The notes beneath the pieces were generated by a model that ran no database searches, was not told where the DNA came from, and was given only the letters and a program-made list of their open reading frames with translations. From Rhodococcus pseudokoreensis (GTDB lineage Bacteria > Actinomycetota > Actinomycetes > Mycobacteriales > Mycobacteriaceae): a stretch of 64,000 nucleotides of DNA. This document shows positions 10,995-20,604 of this stretch, in pieces (positions within the stretch are counted from its first letter, which is position 1; each line of letters starts with the position of its first letter). The translations under genes and the position numbers were made by a program. The stretch spans positions 3,844,001 through 3,908,000 of the forward strand of contig NZ_CP070619.1 of assembly GCF_017068395.1 (NCBI RefSeq), given 5' to 3'.

Positions 10995-12890
10995 CTATTC
11001 GGAAACGCTGTCGGGGAACGCCGTCTGCGTGTATCCGCCGCGCAGGGTCCCCTCGATGTAGCTCGCCTTGCACGCGCGGCGGGCGATCTTGCCGCTCGAC
11101 GTGCGAGGAATCGAGCCCGCGGGCACCAGCAGGATGTCACGCGCCGTGACCCCGTGCCTGGTCGACAACGCGGCCCGCACCGTGTCGGCGACGGGCTGCG
11201 GGTCGGCCTTGCCGGCACCCGGTGCGCGCTCGGCGACGATCACCAGCTGCTCCGAGGAGTCGTCCGCGTCGTAGTTCAGACCCGAGTGCGAGTTCTCGAA
11301 CACGACGGCGGGCAGCTGGTTGGCCGGGACGGCGAACGCGGCCACGAAGCCGGGGCGCAGCGCGGTGCTGGCCTCCTGCGCCGAGAACTCCAGGTCCTGC
11401 GGGTAGTGGTTGCGGCCGTCGACGATCACGAGGTCCTTGACGCGGCCCGTGATGAACAGCTCGCCGTCGATGTAGACGCCGTAGTCGCCGGTGCGCATCC
11501 AGTTGGCGTCCTCGGACGTACCCTCCGCGTGGCTGCCCTCGGCGAGCCGGTTGGTGAGCTTGTTGTGGAACGTCTCTGCGGTCTCGTCGGTGCGTCCCCA
11601 GTAGCCGATGCCGATGTTCTCGCCGTGCAGCCAGATCTCACCGACGCGGTCGTCGGGCTGCTCGATGCGCGACTCGGGGTCGACGATGGCCGCCCACTGG
11701 CTGCGCGCGACGTAACCGCAGGACACCTGCGGGATGGCGTTCTCGGCGTCCTGGTCCACCTTCACGACGCGACCGGCGTTGAGCTCGTCGCGATCGACGT
11801 AGATGACGCGGGCCTCGTCCGAGTGCCGGGTGGAGGACACGAACAGCGTGGCCTCGGCCATGCCGTACGAGGGCTTGATCGCCGTCTTCGGCAGGCCGTA
11901 CGGCGCGAACGCCTCGTTGAACTTGCGCATCGACGACGTGGTGACCGGCTCGCTGCCGTTGATGAGGCCGATCACGTTGCTCAGGTCGAGGCTCTCGCCG
12001 CTCTTCGGCAGGCCGCGGGCGGCCGCGTGCTCGAACGCGAAGTTGGGTGCGGCCGCGAACGTGCCCGCACCGTCCGACACCGCGGCCAGTTCCTTGATCC
12101 ACCGGTACGGCCGCTGCACGAACGCGCGCGGACTCATGATGGTGATGTACTTGCCGCCGAGGGCGGGCAGGATGACGGTCAGCAGCCCCATGTCGTGGAA
12201 CAGCGGCAGCCAGGTGACGCCGCGCGAGTTCTCGTTGAGTTCGATGGAGTCGACCATCTGCAGCGCATTGGTGCCGACGGCGCGGTGCGTGATCTCCACA
12301 CCGGCGGGCACCCGGGTCGAGCCGGACGTGTACTGCAGGTACGCGATGTCGTCGAGATCGATCTCGGGGCGCACCCAGGACTCGCCGACGCTGTCGGGGA
12401 TGGCGTCGACGGCGATGATCCGGGGGCGCTCGGCGGCGGGGAGAGACCGGAAGAACTGTCGAACACCCGCGGCGGAGGAGGTGGCCGTGAGGATGGCGGC
12501 AGGCTTGCAGTCGCCGAGGACGGCGTGCAGACGGTCGGTGTGGCCGGGTTCGTCGGGGTCGAACAGCGGTACCGAAATCGCTCCGGCGTGGATGGCGGCG
12601 AAGAAGGAGATGACGTAGTCGAGACCCTGCGGCGCCAGGACCGCGACACGGTCGCCGGGTTTGGTGACCTGCTGGAGGCGAGCCGCGACGGCGCGCAGCC
12701 GGTGGCCGAACTGTTCCCAGGTCAGCTCCTGCGCTTCGCCGTCTCTGTCCCGCGAATAGTCGATGTAGCGGTATGCCAGCTCGTCCGAGTTCTCCCGGGT
12801 GTGCCGCTGGACGTAGTCGACCAGCGTGCTTCCCGAGTCGAGCCTGATGTGGCCCTTCTCGTCGATAAAATCATCGAACTTCGCGTTCAT
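10995..12890 (-). CDS. fadD32: FadD32, long-chain fatty-acyl-AMP ligase
   Basis: Activates meromycolic acid as acyl-AMP and loads it onto the N-terminal ACP of Pks13. The 631 residues contain the adenylate-forming loop YTSGST (187-192), the SYGMAEA motif (about 341-347), the TGDYG motif (467-471) and a C-terminal catalytic Lys (about 601, in SSGKIARR). ATG 12890 is preceded by a strong GGAGGA ribosome site, better than the longer open frame reaching 12932. First gene of the fadD32-pks13-accD4 unit; the 187 bp upstream presumably hold its promoter, but I could not assign it. Confidence 0.97.
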   Translation of the reverse strand: MNAKFDDFIDEKGHIRLDSGSTLVDYVQRHTRENSDELAYRYIDYSRDRDGEAQELTWEQFGHRLRAVAARLQQVTKPGDRVAVLAPQGLDYVISFFAAIHAGAISVPLFDPDEPGHTDRLHAVLGDCKPAAILTATSSAAGVRQFFRSLPAAERPRIIAVDAIPDSVGESWVRPEIDLDDIAYLQYTSGSTRVPAGVEITHRAVGTNALQMVDSIELNENSRGVTWLPLFHDMGLLTVILPALGGKYITIMSPRAFVQRPYRWIKELAAVSDGAGTFAAAPNFAFEHAAARGLPKSGESLDLSNVIGLINGSEPVTTSSMRKFNEAFAPYGLPKTAIKPSYGMAEATLFVSSTRHSDEARVIYVDRDELNAGRVVKVDQDAENAIPQVSCGYVARSQWAAIVDPESRIEQPDDRVGEIWLHGENIGIGYWGRTDETAETFHNKLTNRLAEGSHAEGTSEDANWMRTGDYGVYIDGELFITGRVKDLVIVDGRNHYPQDLEFSAQEASTALRPGFVAAFAVPANQLPAVVFENSHSGLNYDADDSSEQLVIVAERAPGAGKADPQPVADTVRAALSTRHGVTARDILLVPAGSIPRTSSGKIARRACKASYIEGTLRGGYTQTAFPDSVSE

Positions 12891-13077
12891 TCCATCTCCT
12901 CCGAAGCGATCACACAGGCATGCCACCGGCATGACTGCGCCCCAGACTTCCTTCGCCGAATCGGATCTTGTAAAACTCGTGGGAAACGACGTAACACGCC
13001 ACTCACCCGAATAAGTTCATCGATTCCAAACCATCGATATGTTACAGATTGGCATCGCCGCCCTCGGTCCGCTGCGT

Positions 13078-14067
13078 CTACTCGCCCTTCAGTTGCGAGA
13101 TGATCGGCGCGAACGCATCCATCTGTGTGGGGAACACACCGACGTAGGACATTGTCGTCTTTTCTCGCACCATACGGATCTGATCGGCGATCTCCTCGAA
13201 GCTGCCGATCGCCAGATACGGCGAGCTCAGGATGTCTTCGACGGACAGCTTCACGTCGGCCTCGATGTTGGGCGGAAAGCCCTGGTCGATGGCGGCGAGC
13301 GCCATCTCGGCGGTCTGCTCACGGTCGTCGGTGATGACGATGGTGGTGATCGTCCAGTTCAGTTCGATGTCGTCGAACCGGTCCCCGGCAGCTTCCCGGA
13401 TCCGGTCGACGCGCTCCATCGTCTTCTCGAGCGTGACACCCGACAGGAGGAGCTTGCCTTCCTTGCTGGTCGGCGTCGCCACGGAGATGATGTCGGCGTA
13501 CTTGGCGGCGAGCGCCAGCATCTTGGGTCCGCCGCCGCCGACCGCGATCGGGGGACGCGGCCCCTGCCGCGGTCGCGGGCTGCCCGTCAGACCCTTGATC
13601 TGGTAGTACTTGCCGTCGAAGTTGCACTCCTGACCGCGCAGCAGCACGTCGAGAATCTGCAGGGTCTCCTCGAGCTTGGCGATCCGGACGCCCGGGCGCT
13701 CGTAGTCGATGCCGCCCTTGTCGAACTCTTCCTTCATCCAGCCCGCGCCGATGCCGAGTTCGAGGCGGCCACCCGACAGCACGTCGATGGTGGCGGCGTC
13801 CTTGGCGAGGATCGCCGGATGCCGGAAGCCGTTGGCGAGGACCGCGGTGCCGAGGCGGATCTTGTCCGTCGCGATCGCGAGCGCGCCCAGCGCGGCGATC
13901 GGTCCGACCTGGTTACCCAGGTGGTCGGGGATCATGAAGCTGTCGAACCCGAGTTCCTCGGCCTTCTGCGCAAGCTTGACGAACCGACGCGCGCCGCCCT
14001 CGTCCGCGTTGCCCTCTCCGCCTGCGGCGAATCGGAACTTACGCAACGAGCTGGCGTCGGAACTCAT
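13078..14067 (-). CDS. LLM-class F420-dependent oxidoreductase
   Basis: Luciferase-like TIM-barrel oxidoreductase, 329 residues, of the TIGR03621-like F420-dependent type. Signs are FDSFMIPDHLG near the N-terminus, GGRLELGIGAGWMKEEF in the middle and PPIAVGGGGPKMLALAAKYAD later, all typical F420/FMN-site strands. ATG 14067 has AGGAGA about 8 bp upstream; the longer open frame to 14154 lacks support. It is separated from fadD32 by 187 bp and lies within the mycolate cluster. The substrate is unknown; a lipid or quinone-linked role is only a guess from location. Confidence 0.88.
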   Translation of the reverse strand: MSSDASSLRKFRFAAGGEGNADEGGARRFVKLAQKAEELGFDSFMIPDHLGNQVGPIAALGALAIATDKIRLGTAVLANGFRHPAILAKDAATIDVLSGGRLELGIGAGWMKEEFDKGGIDYERPGVRIAKLEETLQILDVLLRGQECNFDGKYYQIKGLTGSPRPRQGPRPPIAVGGGGPKMLALAAKYADIISVATPTSKEGKLLLSGVTLEKTMERVDRIREAAGDRFDDIELNWTITTIVITDDREQTAEMALAAIDQGFPPNIEADVKLSVEDILSSPYLAIGSFEEIADQIRMVREKTTMSYVGVFPTQMDAFAPIISQLKGE

Positions 14068-14259
14068 GAATAGCTTCTCCTGTGGTGAAACGCCCCCGTT
14101 CAGGACGTGAACATCGGTGGGTCGGGCACGGGTGGTGCAGCAACAGTGCAGCACTCTACCGGTGCCGGGAAACGCACACTACCGGCGAGTACGCGTCGTG
14201 CCTATCTGTTTGGGACGATTCACGGCTCACCGACCACGGTGAACCCACCCGCCACAAAA

Positions 14260-15240
14260 TCAACTGTGGGCCGGGGTCGGGGCGGCCTCTATCTTCTCGG
14301 CTGCCCATCCGGCGATCCACTGCGTGGCCGTCGTGCCGGAGTCGTCGACGACGTACGAGTTGTACATCGCGTGGACCGGGTTGTTGTTGTACTCGAGAAG
14401 ACGCAACCCGCTGCCGATCCAGTTGCTCGGCTTCAGCGCCTGCGCCGGCGCGTCGCAGATCCCGTCCGTGGGGGCGCAGATCTCGACCGCTCGGTCGGCG
14501 AGTTCACCGAATCCGCCGGGCCGCTGACCGGTCATCGTGATTCCCGGGATCTGCAGACCGGCCAGGGACAGTTCGGCTCCGACACCGGCGACCGGCTGCC
14601 CGACGTTCGTCGCGGCGGCAGGGTCGCGTCGACCGTCGGCGATGAGCCCGACACCCAGCACCAGATCCGCCGGAACAGGACCGTCACCTGCACCGATACT
14701 CGAGGCGACGTCGCCGGCGATGACGGCGCCCTGAGAGAAGCCGGTGAGCAGGAAACTGGTCAGCGGGCACTCGGCGTGCCGGCGGATCAGGATGTCGTTG
14801 GTGGCCGCGGTGCCGGCGCCGCGGCTGTTGTTGTACGACTGCTGCCCGTCCGGCGGGAAGGCGACCGGGTTCGAGAACTGCGCGACGTACGGAACCGTGT
14901 ACACGTCGGCGCGCGAGGACTCGAACTGCTGCTGCAGCGGCCGCGACACGTTCAGCATCAGCGATGCCGGGTTGGCCGTCGGGTTGTACGGGTCGTCGGT
15001 GGCGCTGGACTCCCACGTGCCCGGGACGACGACCACCTGGACGTCGGGGCAGCTCGCCGGCTGGGCATTGGGACGCTCGGGACCGGGCGGGGTCGGGATC
15101 GGTTTGGGCAGCCGCCCGGCGAGCAGATACCAGAGCGCGATCACTGCGACGAGAATCACCAGCAGGATCACGATCAGCACCAGCAGTTTGCGCAGGAGGC
15201 TGCTCTTCTTCTTCCGCGTTCCGCGCCCGGTCACCGACAT
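14260..15240 (-). CDS. Membrane-anchored cutinase-like esterase (Rv3802c/Culp6 type)
   Basis: Cutinase-family serine hydrolase, 326 residues. A basic N-terminus and one membrane helix (about 18-42) anchor an extracytoplasmic alpha/beta-hydrolase domain. The nucleophile lies in GFSQG, the acid in the Cys-bracketed CAPTDGICD loop and the His near HAMYNS, matching cutinase order. In mycobacteria the gene at this position encodes an essential phospholipase/thioesterase of the wall. Start ATG 15240, 6 bp downstream of the DUF732 lipoprotein gene, so the two are probably co-transcribed. Confidence 0.92.
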   Translation of the reverse strand: MSVTGRGTRKKKSSLLRKLLVLIVILLVILVAVIALWYLLAGRLPKPIPTPPGPERPNAQPASCPDVQVVVVPGTWESSATDDPYNPTANPASLMLNVSRPLQQQFESSRADVYTVPYVAQFSNPVAFPPDGQQSYNNSRGAGTAATNDILIRRHAECPLTSFLLTGFSQGAVIAGDVASSIGAGDGPVPADLVLGVGLIADGRRDPAAATNVGQPVAGVGAELSLAGLQIPGITMTGQRPGGFGELADRAVEICAPTDGICDAPAQALKPSNWIGSGLRLLEYNNNPVHAMYNSYVVDDSGTTATQWIAGWAAEKIEAAPTPAHS

Positions 15241-15246
15241 CGGCGT

Positions 15247-15825
15247 CTACTTGCAGTAGGTCGCGTGGGCGACGTCCATGTAGGTCGTGGCGTTGGCCGT
15301 CGCCTGCTCCTGGGTCAGTTCCTTCCCCGCAGCGGACGCCTCGGTGCCGACCATCGCTGTGACGAACACCATCGTCTCGGGGTCGCTCTTGCCTTCGGCC
15401 TTGGCCTGGCAGATGAAGTCGGCGGTGCTCACGGCCATGGTGCCGTCGGCGGCGGGCTCGATGCCCTTGGCCTTCAGCGCGTCGAGGAACTTCTGGCCGT
15501 CGGCGCTGACCGGGACCTCGCTGGGGCCGGGGAAGTCGCCCGGAACTTCCTCGGGCTGCGCGGGCGGTGCGGTGGCCGCTTCGCCGGGGCTCGTCACCGG
15601 CGCGGAGGCCGAAGCGGACGCGCTCGCGCTGGGCGCGGCGGACGCCGAACTCTCGGCGGAACTGGACGCGGCCGCGGACGTCGTGGGCGCGCTGGTGGAC
15701 GGGTTGGACGTCGCCGTGGAGTCGTCGCTACCGCACCCGACCAACAATCCGCTCGCTGCGACGGCGAGCGCGCCTACCGCGATCGACCGTCGGAAGGTGG
15801 TGCTGATACGTGAGTGCTGCGGCAT
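15247..15825 (-). CDS. DUF732-domain putative lipoprotein
   Basis: Exported protein of 192 residues. The N-terminus has Arg, a hydrophobic stretch and a lipobox (LLVGC), so Cys is probably lipidated. A low-complexity Ser/Ala/Thr linker (about 35-90) leads to a C-terminal DUF732 domain (FLDALKAKGI...DFICQAKAEG...HATYCK) with two Cys that could form a disulfide. ATG 15825. Located 126 bp downstream of the LGFP mycolyltransferase and 6 bp upstream of the cutinase-like gene. Function unknown; wall or periplasmic. Confidence 0.85.
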   Translation of the reverse strand: MPQHSRISTTFRRSIAVGALAVAASGLLVGCGSDDSTATSNPSTSAPTTSAAASSSAESSASAAPSASASASASAPVTSPGEAATAPPAQPEEVPGDFPGPSEVPVSADGQKFLDALKAKGIEPAADGTMAVSTADFICQAKAEGKSDPETMVFVTAMVGTEASAAGKELTQEQATANATTYMDVAHATYCK

Positions 15826-15951
15826 CTATTTCCGTCCTTGCTTTCCAAGTCGTTGTCTCTCGACAGGGTACAGACGCAGTTCGGGCGGAAACCTGGTCCG
15901 CCGGACCCGGCCCCGCCCGCTGCGTGTGAGATTTCTAGTACGGTCCGGCCA

Positions 15952-17838
15952 TCAGTGAATCTCGGCCTTGTTGTCGATCACTGTGACGAATCCGGTCTGG
16001 AAGTTCTGCTGGACGCCACCGGGAATGGCGAATTTGTCGCTGATCGGGAAGCCGAGACGGCCACCCTCGTAGCCTGCGCTCTTCCAGGCGTCGAAGATCG
16101 GCCCGTTCTCGACGGCCCAGGCGCCCGACAGCGGACTCCAGTAGATGTTGCCGCCCTCGAACTGGTTGAACCGGCCGCCGTCCTTGACGGGGATCTCGCT
16201 GGTCTTCGGGAATCCGAGCCAGCCGCCCTCGTAACCGAGTTCGGCGTACTTGCCCATGATCATTCCCTGCACGCGGTGGGTTCCGTTGGCGGGACTGAAG
16301 TACATGGCGCCGATCTCGAAGCCCTGCACCGCGCCGTCCTTGCCTGGCGTGGGAACTTCCTCGGCCACCGGGTATCCGAGCGGTCCGCTCTCCCAGCCCT
16401 GACGTGCCCACTCGTCACGGATCGCGCCGCGGACGGCATGCGCCCCGGTCTGCGGCGACCAGTAGACGGACCCGTGCTCGAAGTGGTTGAAGCGGCCGCG
16501 CCCGTCGGGGGTGGCCAGTTCGGGCGTCGTCGGGTAGCCGAGCGGCCCGCCGGGACCACCGGTCGCCTGGTAGACACCGCCGATTGCGCCGGCCACCGGT
16601 TGTGCGCCGGTGTCGGACTTGGCGAAGATCCGGCCGTTGCGGAAGTCCTGGACCGTTCCGCCCGCGAGGCTGTACTCGGGGGTCAGGCAGTCGCCGATCC
16701 ACGGGTTCGCGCCTGCGACACCGGCGATGGACCCACCGGTGGTGCACACCGGCTTCTCGGGTTCGACATCGACGGCGCTCGCGAGCTGCGGCCACAGCTG
16801 GTGCAGTTCGAACTGCCAGTACGGCCACGAGTGCGTGCCGGACGGCCGGTAGTTGACCTGGGCGGGGATGCCCAGCTTGTTGAGTTTGGTCGCGAACGTC
16901 TGGGACGTCAGTCGCGAGAGGATCTCGAGCCCCATGCCCGCGTAATTGGTGCTGACGCCGGGGATTCCGGACGGCTGGTCGTATGGGCCCGTGGTGCCGC
17001 TGCCGCTGGAGATGTACAGGCTGACGCCCTTGAGCTTGTCGGCCAGCAGGTACGGGTCGTGTTCCTCCCACGCTGAACTGGTCGGCGGACCCCACATCGC
17101 GTCCGCGTCGAAACCGCCGGCGTCACTCATCGCGTATGCGACGGCCTGCGGCATGCCGAGCGCCGTGGTGGTGAGCATGCCCGACAGCGACGCGGCGAAC
17201 TTGAAGAATCCCTGGTTGCGGGCCGCGAGGAACATCGCGGACGTGCCGCCCATCGACAGTCCGACGACGCCGCGTGTCTGCGTGGTGCGCCAGTCGCTTT
17301 CGAGGATCGGGGGCAGTTCCTTCGTGAGGAACGTCTCCCACTGGTAGTTCTGGCCGTTGTCCTGGGCCACCCAGTCGGAGTAGAAGCTGGACTGGCCGCC
17401 GACCGGGAGGACGACGTTGATGTTCTTGTCCGCGAAGAACGATTCGGCGTCGGTCTCGAGCGTCCAGCCGTTTTCGTTGTCCTGCGCGCGGAGGCCGTCG
17501 AGCATGTAGACGGACGGGAACTTCTCCGTCGGCTTCGAGTTCCAGTCCCGCGCCAGCAGCATCTGCACCTGGATCGGCACACCCATCGACGGAGAGTTGA
17601 TCCAGATCGCCACGCGACGGTCGGTGAGCCAGTCGACGTGATGGATCGTCGCGCCGCCCGGGGCCTGAGTGGCCACCGGAGCCTGCGCGGCGACGGGCGC
17701 AGCCGAGACGGTGGCGGTCTGGGTGAACCCGACCGCCACCGGCACCACGAGCACAGCGGCAAGCGAGGCGAGCGCGCGCCTTCGAACGTTTCCGGTCGAC
17801 GAACGCTGACGTTCTGCCCTGAACAGGCCTACTCGCAT
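15952..17838 (-). CDS. Mycolyltransferase (antigen 85 family) with four LGFP repeats
   Basis: Exported esterase of 628 residues that should transfer mycolates to trehalose or arabinogalactan outside the membrane. Signal peptide at about 1-47, then an antigen 85-type alpha/beta-hydrolase (about 62-355) with SFYSDW, nucleophile Ser195 (GLSMGG), Glu305 and His336 (GTHSW). Residues about 400-628 contain four LG[YF]P repeats (LGYP 433-436 and 487-490; LGFP 541-544 and 595-598), an arrangement like corynebacterial PS1/Cop1. ATG 17838 begins a normal signal peptide; the longer frame to 17916 does not. First of three adjacent paralogues, and the only one with the wall-binding tail. Confidence 0.95.
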   Translation of the reverse strand: MRVGLFRAERQRSSTGNVRRRALASLAAVLVVPVAVGFTQTATVSAAPVAAQAPVATQAPGGATIHHVDWLTDRRVAIWINSPSMGVPIQVQMLLARDWNSKPTEKFPSVYMLDGLRAQDNENGWTLETDAESFFADKNINVVLPVGGQSSFYSDWVAQDNGQNYQWETFLTKELPPILESDWRTTQTRGVVGLSMGGTSAMFLAARNQGFFKFAASLSGMLTTTALGMPQAVAYAMSDAGGFDADAMWGPPTSSAWEEHDPYLLADKLKGVSLYISSGSGTTGPYDQPSGIPGVSTNYAGMGLEILSRLTSQTFATKLNKLGIPAQVNYRPSGTHSWPYWQFELHQLWPQLASAVDVEPEKPVCTTGGSIAGVAGANPWIGDCLTPEYSLAGGTVQDFRNGRIFAKSDTGAQPVAGAIGGVYQATGGPGGPLGYPTTPELATPDGRGRFNHFEHGSVYWSPQTGAHAVRGAIRDEWARQGWESGPLGYPVAEEVPTPGKDGAVQGFEIGAMYFSPANGTHRVQGMIMGKYAELGYEGGWLGFPKTSEIPVKDGGRFNQFEGGNIYWSPLSGAWAVENGPIFDAWKSAGYEGGRLGFPISDKFAIPGGVQQNFQTGFVTVIDNKAEIH

Positions 17839-17969
17839 GACGTTCACTCTCTCTCTGCGCGTCGAGGCCAACACGGAGCACGGCCTCGCGTTCCGGTTCT
17901 TTCTACACGCAAACAACAGACGAGTGGGAGTGCCGCGCTGTTACAGCTGGTGCAATTGTTACTTGCGAG

Positions 17970-18965
17970 CTACCCGATCGTGTTGCCGAGGTCGCCTGCC
18001 AGATCGTGGATCTGCTGCTGCCAGTAGCGCCACGTGTGGATGCCGCGCGGCGGGAAGCTGTAGGTGACGTTCTGCGCGCCGAGGGTCGCCATCTTGACCT
18101 GGAAGGCACGGGTGTTCGCCAGCGACAGCGCCTCGAGGCTCGCACCGGTGGTCGCGTTGAACACGTCCATGGGTCCGGTCGGTGCGGCTCCGCCGGGGGC
18201 GGGGATGCCGTTGGCGGCCGACACCCACAGGCGGGTGTTGTTGTCGCGAAGCTTGTTCGCGAAGACGAACGGGTCGTTGCGCAGCCACGCCGGGTTCCAC
18301 GGCGGGCCCCACATGGCGTCGACGTTGTAGCGGCCGGCGTCGAGCATCGCGATACGGATCGCCTCACGCATGCCGGGAGCCGAGATGTTCAGGTACCCGG
18401 ACAGCGAGCCCGCGTAGTTGAACTGCTCCGGGTGGTATGCGGCGAGCGTCAGGGCGGCGCTGCCACCCATCGACAGGCCGATGACGCCGTTGCGGGTGGA
18501 CTGGAAGCCGAGGCGGTTCGCCAGTGCGTCGCGCAGTTCCTCGGTGAGGAACGTCTCCCACTTGTACGGGGTCTTCTGCCCGTTGAGGTTCGAGTTCGAC
18601 AACCAGTCGGAGTAGAAGCTGGACTGCCCGCCGACCGGCTGGACGACGTTGATGTTCTGCGAGGCGAGGAACGGGCCCGCGTCGGTGTTGACTTCCCAGC
18701 CGCTCAGGTCGTCCTGCGCGCGCAGACCGTCGAGCAGGTAGACGACACGGTTGGTGTTGCCGTCAGCGGCCCGCCAGATGCGGCTCTTGATCGGACCCAT
18801 GGAGGAGTCGACCCAGAAGTCCTGCGCTGCGGGGTCGAAGGCTGCGGATGCGGTTGCGCCGCCGCCCACCATGGTCACGCCCAGTGGCAGTGCGACCGCC
18901 AGAGCAATTGCGGCGGCGGTACGCCTGGCCCATCCGCTTGTTCTCGTCGAACCCCCAACTCGCAT
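17970..18965 (-). CDS. Mycolyltransferase, antigen 85 family
   Basis: Exported mycolyltransferase of 331 residues. Signal peptide about 1-42, then the single esterase domain with SSFYSDW, Ser165 (GLSMGG), Glu278 and His310, so the triad is complete. The usual GTHSW around the His is replaced by GIHTW. ATG 18965 is preceded by GGAGGG about 11 bp away and starts a typical signal peptide. Close paralogue of the gene at 19257-20267 (both have YLNISAPGMREAI and MWGPPWNPAWLRNDPFVF), from which it is separated by two strong hairpins. Confidence 0.95.
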   Translation of the reverse strand: MRVGGSTRTSGWARRTAAAIALAVALPLGVTMVGGGATASAAFDPAAQDFWVDSSMGPIKSRIWRAADGNTNRVVYLLDGLRAQDDLSGWEVNTDAGPFLASQNINVVQPVGGQSSFYSDWLSNSNLNGQKTPYKWETFLTEELRDALANRLGFQSTRNGVIGLSMGGSAALTLAAYHPEQFNYAGSLSGYLNISAPGMREAIRIAMLDAGRYNVDAMWGPPWNPAWLRNDPFVFANKLRDNNTRLWVSAANGIPAPGGAAPTGPMDVFNATTGASLEALSLANTRAFQVKMATLGAQNVTYSFPPRGIHTWRYWQQQIHDLAGDLGNTIG

Positions 18966-19048
18966 GAACTCGTCTTCCCTCCGCTTGATGCGTCTCGCGC
19001 CGCGGCCGCGGCAACCTCTTGATAACTCTCGTGAAAATCTCACGTACA

Positions 19049-19086
19049 GACGCCACCCGCGCAGCGCTCGCTGCGCGGGTGGCGTC
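19049..19086. terminator. 18-bp perfect palindromic hairpin
   Basis: Arms 19049-19066 and 19069-19086 (GACGCCACCCGCGCAGCG and its complement) leave almost no loop; a 4-nt loop with 17 pairs is realistic. It lies between two mycolyltransferase genes, downstream of the one ending at 19257. No clear T-run follows, so termination is inferred. Confidence 0.7.
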
Positions 19087-19201
19087 TCGACGGGATCACC
19101 TTACTGACAAAAGGACCCGTTGTGCACTCCCGGGGGGAACGGATTCCGAGGTTTTCCTCTCACCGCCCGATCCGGGACCGTGCACTTCAGAACGCACGAG
19201 C

Positions 19202-19228
19202 GCCGCCCCGCCGGTGAGGCGGGGCGGC
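19202..19228. terminator. GC-rich hairpin after mycolyltransferase gene
   Basis: GCCGCCCCGCC (19202-19212) pairs with GGCGGGGCGGC (19218-19228) around a 5-nt loop, 28 bp past the stop at 19257 on the minus strand. Likely terminator or mRNA 3' stabiliser, in series with the hairpin at 19049-19086. Confidence 0.7.
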
Positions 19229-19256
19229 ATTCGCCACGAACGTGGTGGCGTCTAGA

Positions 19257-20267
19257 TCACCAGGCGCCGAGCGTGTCCAGGATCTGGCCGCGAGCCTTCC
19301 ACAGCTCCGAACCCCAGTACGGCCACGAGTGCGTGCCGTTGGCGGGGAAGTCGAACGTGGCCGGCACACCGAGGCTGGCCAGGCGCACCTGGAAGGCGCG
19401 GGTGTTGGCCAGGGCGAGGGCCTCGAGGCCCATGCCGTTCGCGGTGTTGTAGTAGTCGATCGGCGCACGCGGGTGGTCGAATTCACCGGGCAGACCGCTG
19501 GCAGCCGAGATGAACATCGACAGGCCCTGCAGCCGTGGGGCGAACACGAACGGGTCGTTGCGCAGCCACGCCGGGTTCCACGGCGGGCCCCACATCGAGT
19601 CGACGTTGAAGCGGCCGGCGTCGAGCATCGCGACGCGGATCGCCTCACGCATGCCGGGAGCCGAGATGTTCAGGTAGCCGGACAGCGAACCGGCGAACTT
19701 GAACTGGTCGCGGTGGTACGCGGCGAGCGTCAGAGCGGCGCTGCCACCCATCGACAGGCCGAGGACGGCGTTGTTGGTGCGCGAGACACCGTAATTGGCG
19801 AGGAAGTCGGGCAGTTCCTGGGTCAGGAACGTCTCCCACTTGTAGGTGACGGGCTGACCGTTGAAGTTGCTCGCCGAGTACCAGTCCGAGTAGAAGCTGG
19901 ACTCGCCGCCGACAGGCATGACGAGCGTCACGTTGTCGTTGCGGTACTGGTCGAACGCGTTGGTCTCGAAACTCCATGCGTTGCGGTCGTTGCGGGCGCG
20001 CAGTCCGTCGAGCAGGTACAGCGCGGAGCTACCGCCGCGGGCCGCCCACTGGACCTGGACCTTGATCGGTCCCATGGAAGAGGGAACCCACAGTTCCTCG
20101 TAGCCACCGGCCGGCGCGGTCTTGGCGGGCCCCGCGTGCGTCGGTGCTGCTGCAGCAACGGCTCCACCAGCGATTCCTGCGCCTACAGGCAGTACCAGTG
20201 CGACGGCACCGATGGCCATCGCACGCTGCTTGAGGCGCTGAGACAACCTCGGTCTGGCAAAACGCAT
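19257..20267 (-). CDS. Mycolyltransferase, antigen 85 family
   Basis: Exported mycolyltransferase of 336 residues. Signal peptide about 1-41 (basic start, hydrophobic core, Ala-rich cleavage region), then the esterase domain with SSFYSDW, Ser172 (GLSMGG), Glu282 and His313 (GTHSWPYW). It has no LGFP tail. ATG 20267. It is transcribed away from aftB with a 337-bp upstream region, so it probably has its own promoter. In M. tuberculosis the equivalent place holds fbpA and fbpD; which paralogue this matches cannot be said by eye. Confidence 0.95.
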   Translation of the reverse strand: MRFARPRLSQRLKQRAMAIGAVALVLPVGAGIAGGAVAAAAPTHAGPAKTAPAGGYEELWVPSSMGPIKVQVQWAARGGSSALYLLDGLRARNDRNAWSFETNAFDQYRNDNVTLVMPVGGESSFYSDWYSASNFNGQPVTYKWETFLTQELPDFLANYGVSRTNNAVLGLSMGGSAALTLAAYHRDQFKFAGSLSGYLNISAPGMREAIRVAMLDAGRFNVDSMWGPPWNPAWLRNDPFVFAPRLQGLSMFISAASGLPGEFDHPRAPIDYYNTANGMGLEALALANTRAFQVRLASLGVPATFDFPANGTHSWPYWGSELWKARGQILDTLGAW

Positions 20268-20604
20268 GAATACTGCTCACTCTCTTCGTCTGCGGACTCC
20301 GCCAACTGGGCGGCTCCGGCGGATTCCGTCGGGGAACAGGCGACCTGCCGGCCCCGGCACGAGGCCGGGTCGGCAGCGGACCTCTTCCAAGTCACACTGC
20401 GCTTGGTGGACTGTATGTCACACGAACTTCCCTGACAAACGCTCGCGGAGCGCTTTTCGGGGAACTTCCAGACCACCGTCACGATGACTCATCATCGACG
20501 TACATCGTCGCCGACAGTTCCAGCGTTACACAAACGAGATCTGATGTTCCGACATCGAGATCTGCCCGGGACGCCCCGGTGACACAGGCTCCGCCCGGTA
20601 CGCC
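20268..20604. other. 337-bp intergenic region, aftB 3' end to mycolyltransferase 5' end
   Basis: No convincing gene. It holds an imperfect 10-bp hairpin (20345-20354 with 20367-20376, one wobble pair) in the likely leader of the mycolyltransferase. It also holds an interrupted inverted repeat AGATCTGATGT / ACATCGAGATCT (20537-20547, 20552-20563) near the aftB stop, with an AT-richer patch between. Promoter or operator function is inferred only. Confidence 0.5.

Noticed and set aside
10890..13103. 737-codon plus-strand open frame
   Set aside because: Antisense to fadD32 and the start of pks13; its Arg/Gly/Val-rich sequence has no motif.
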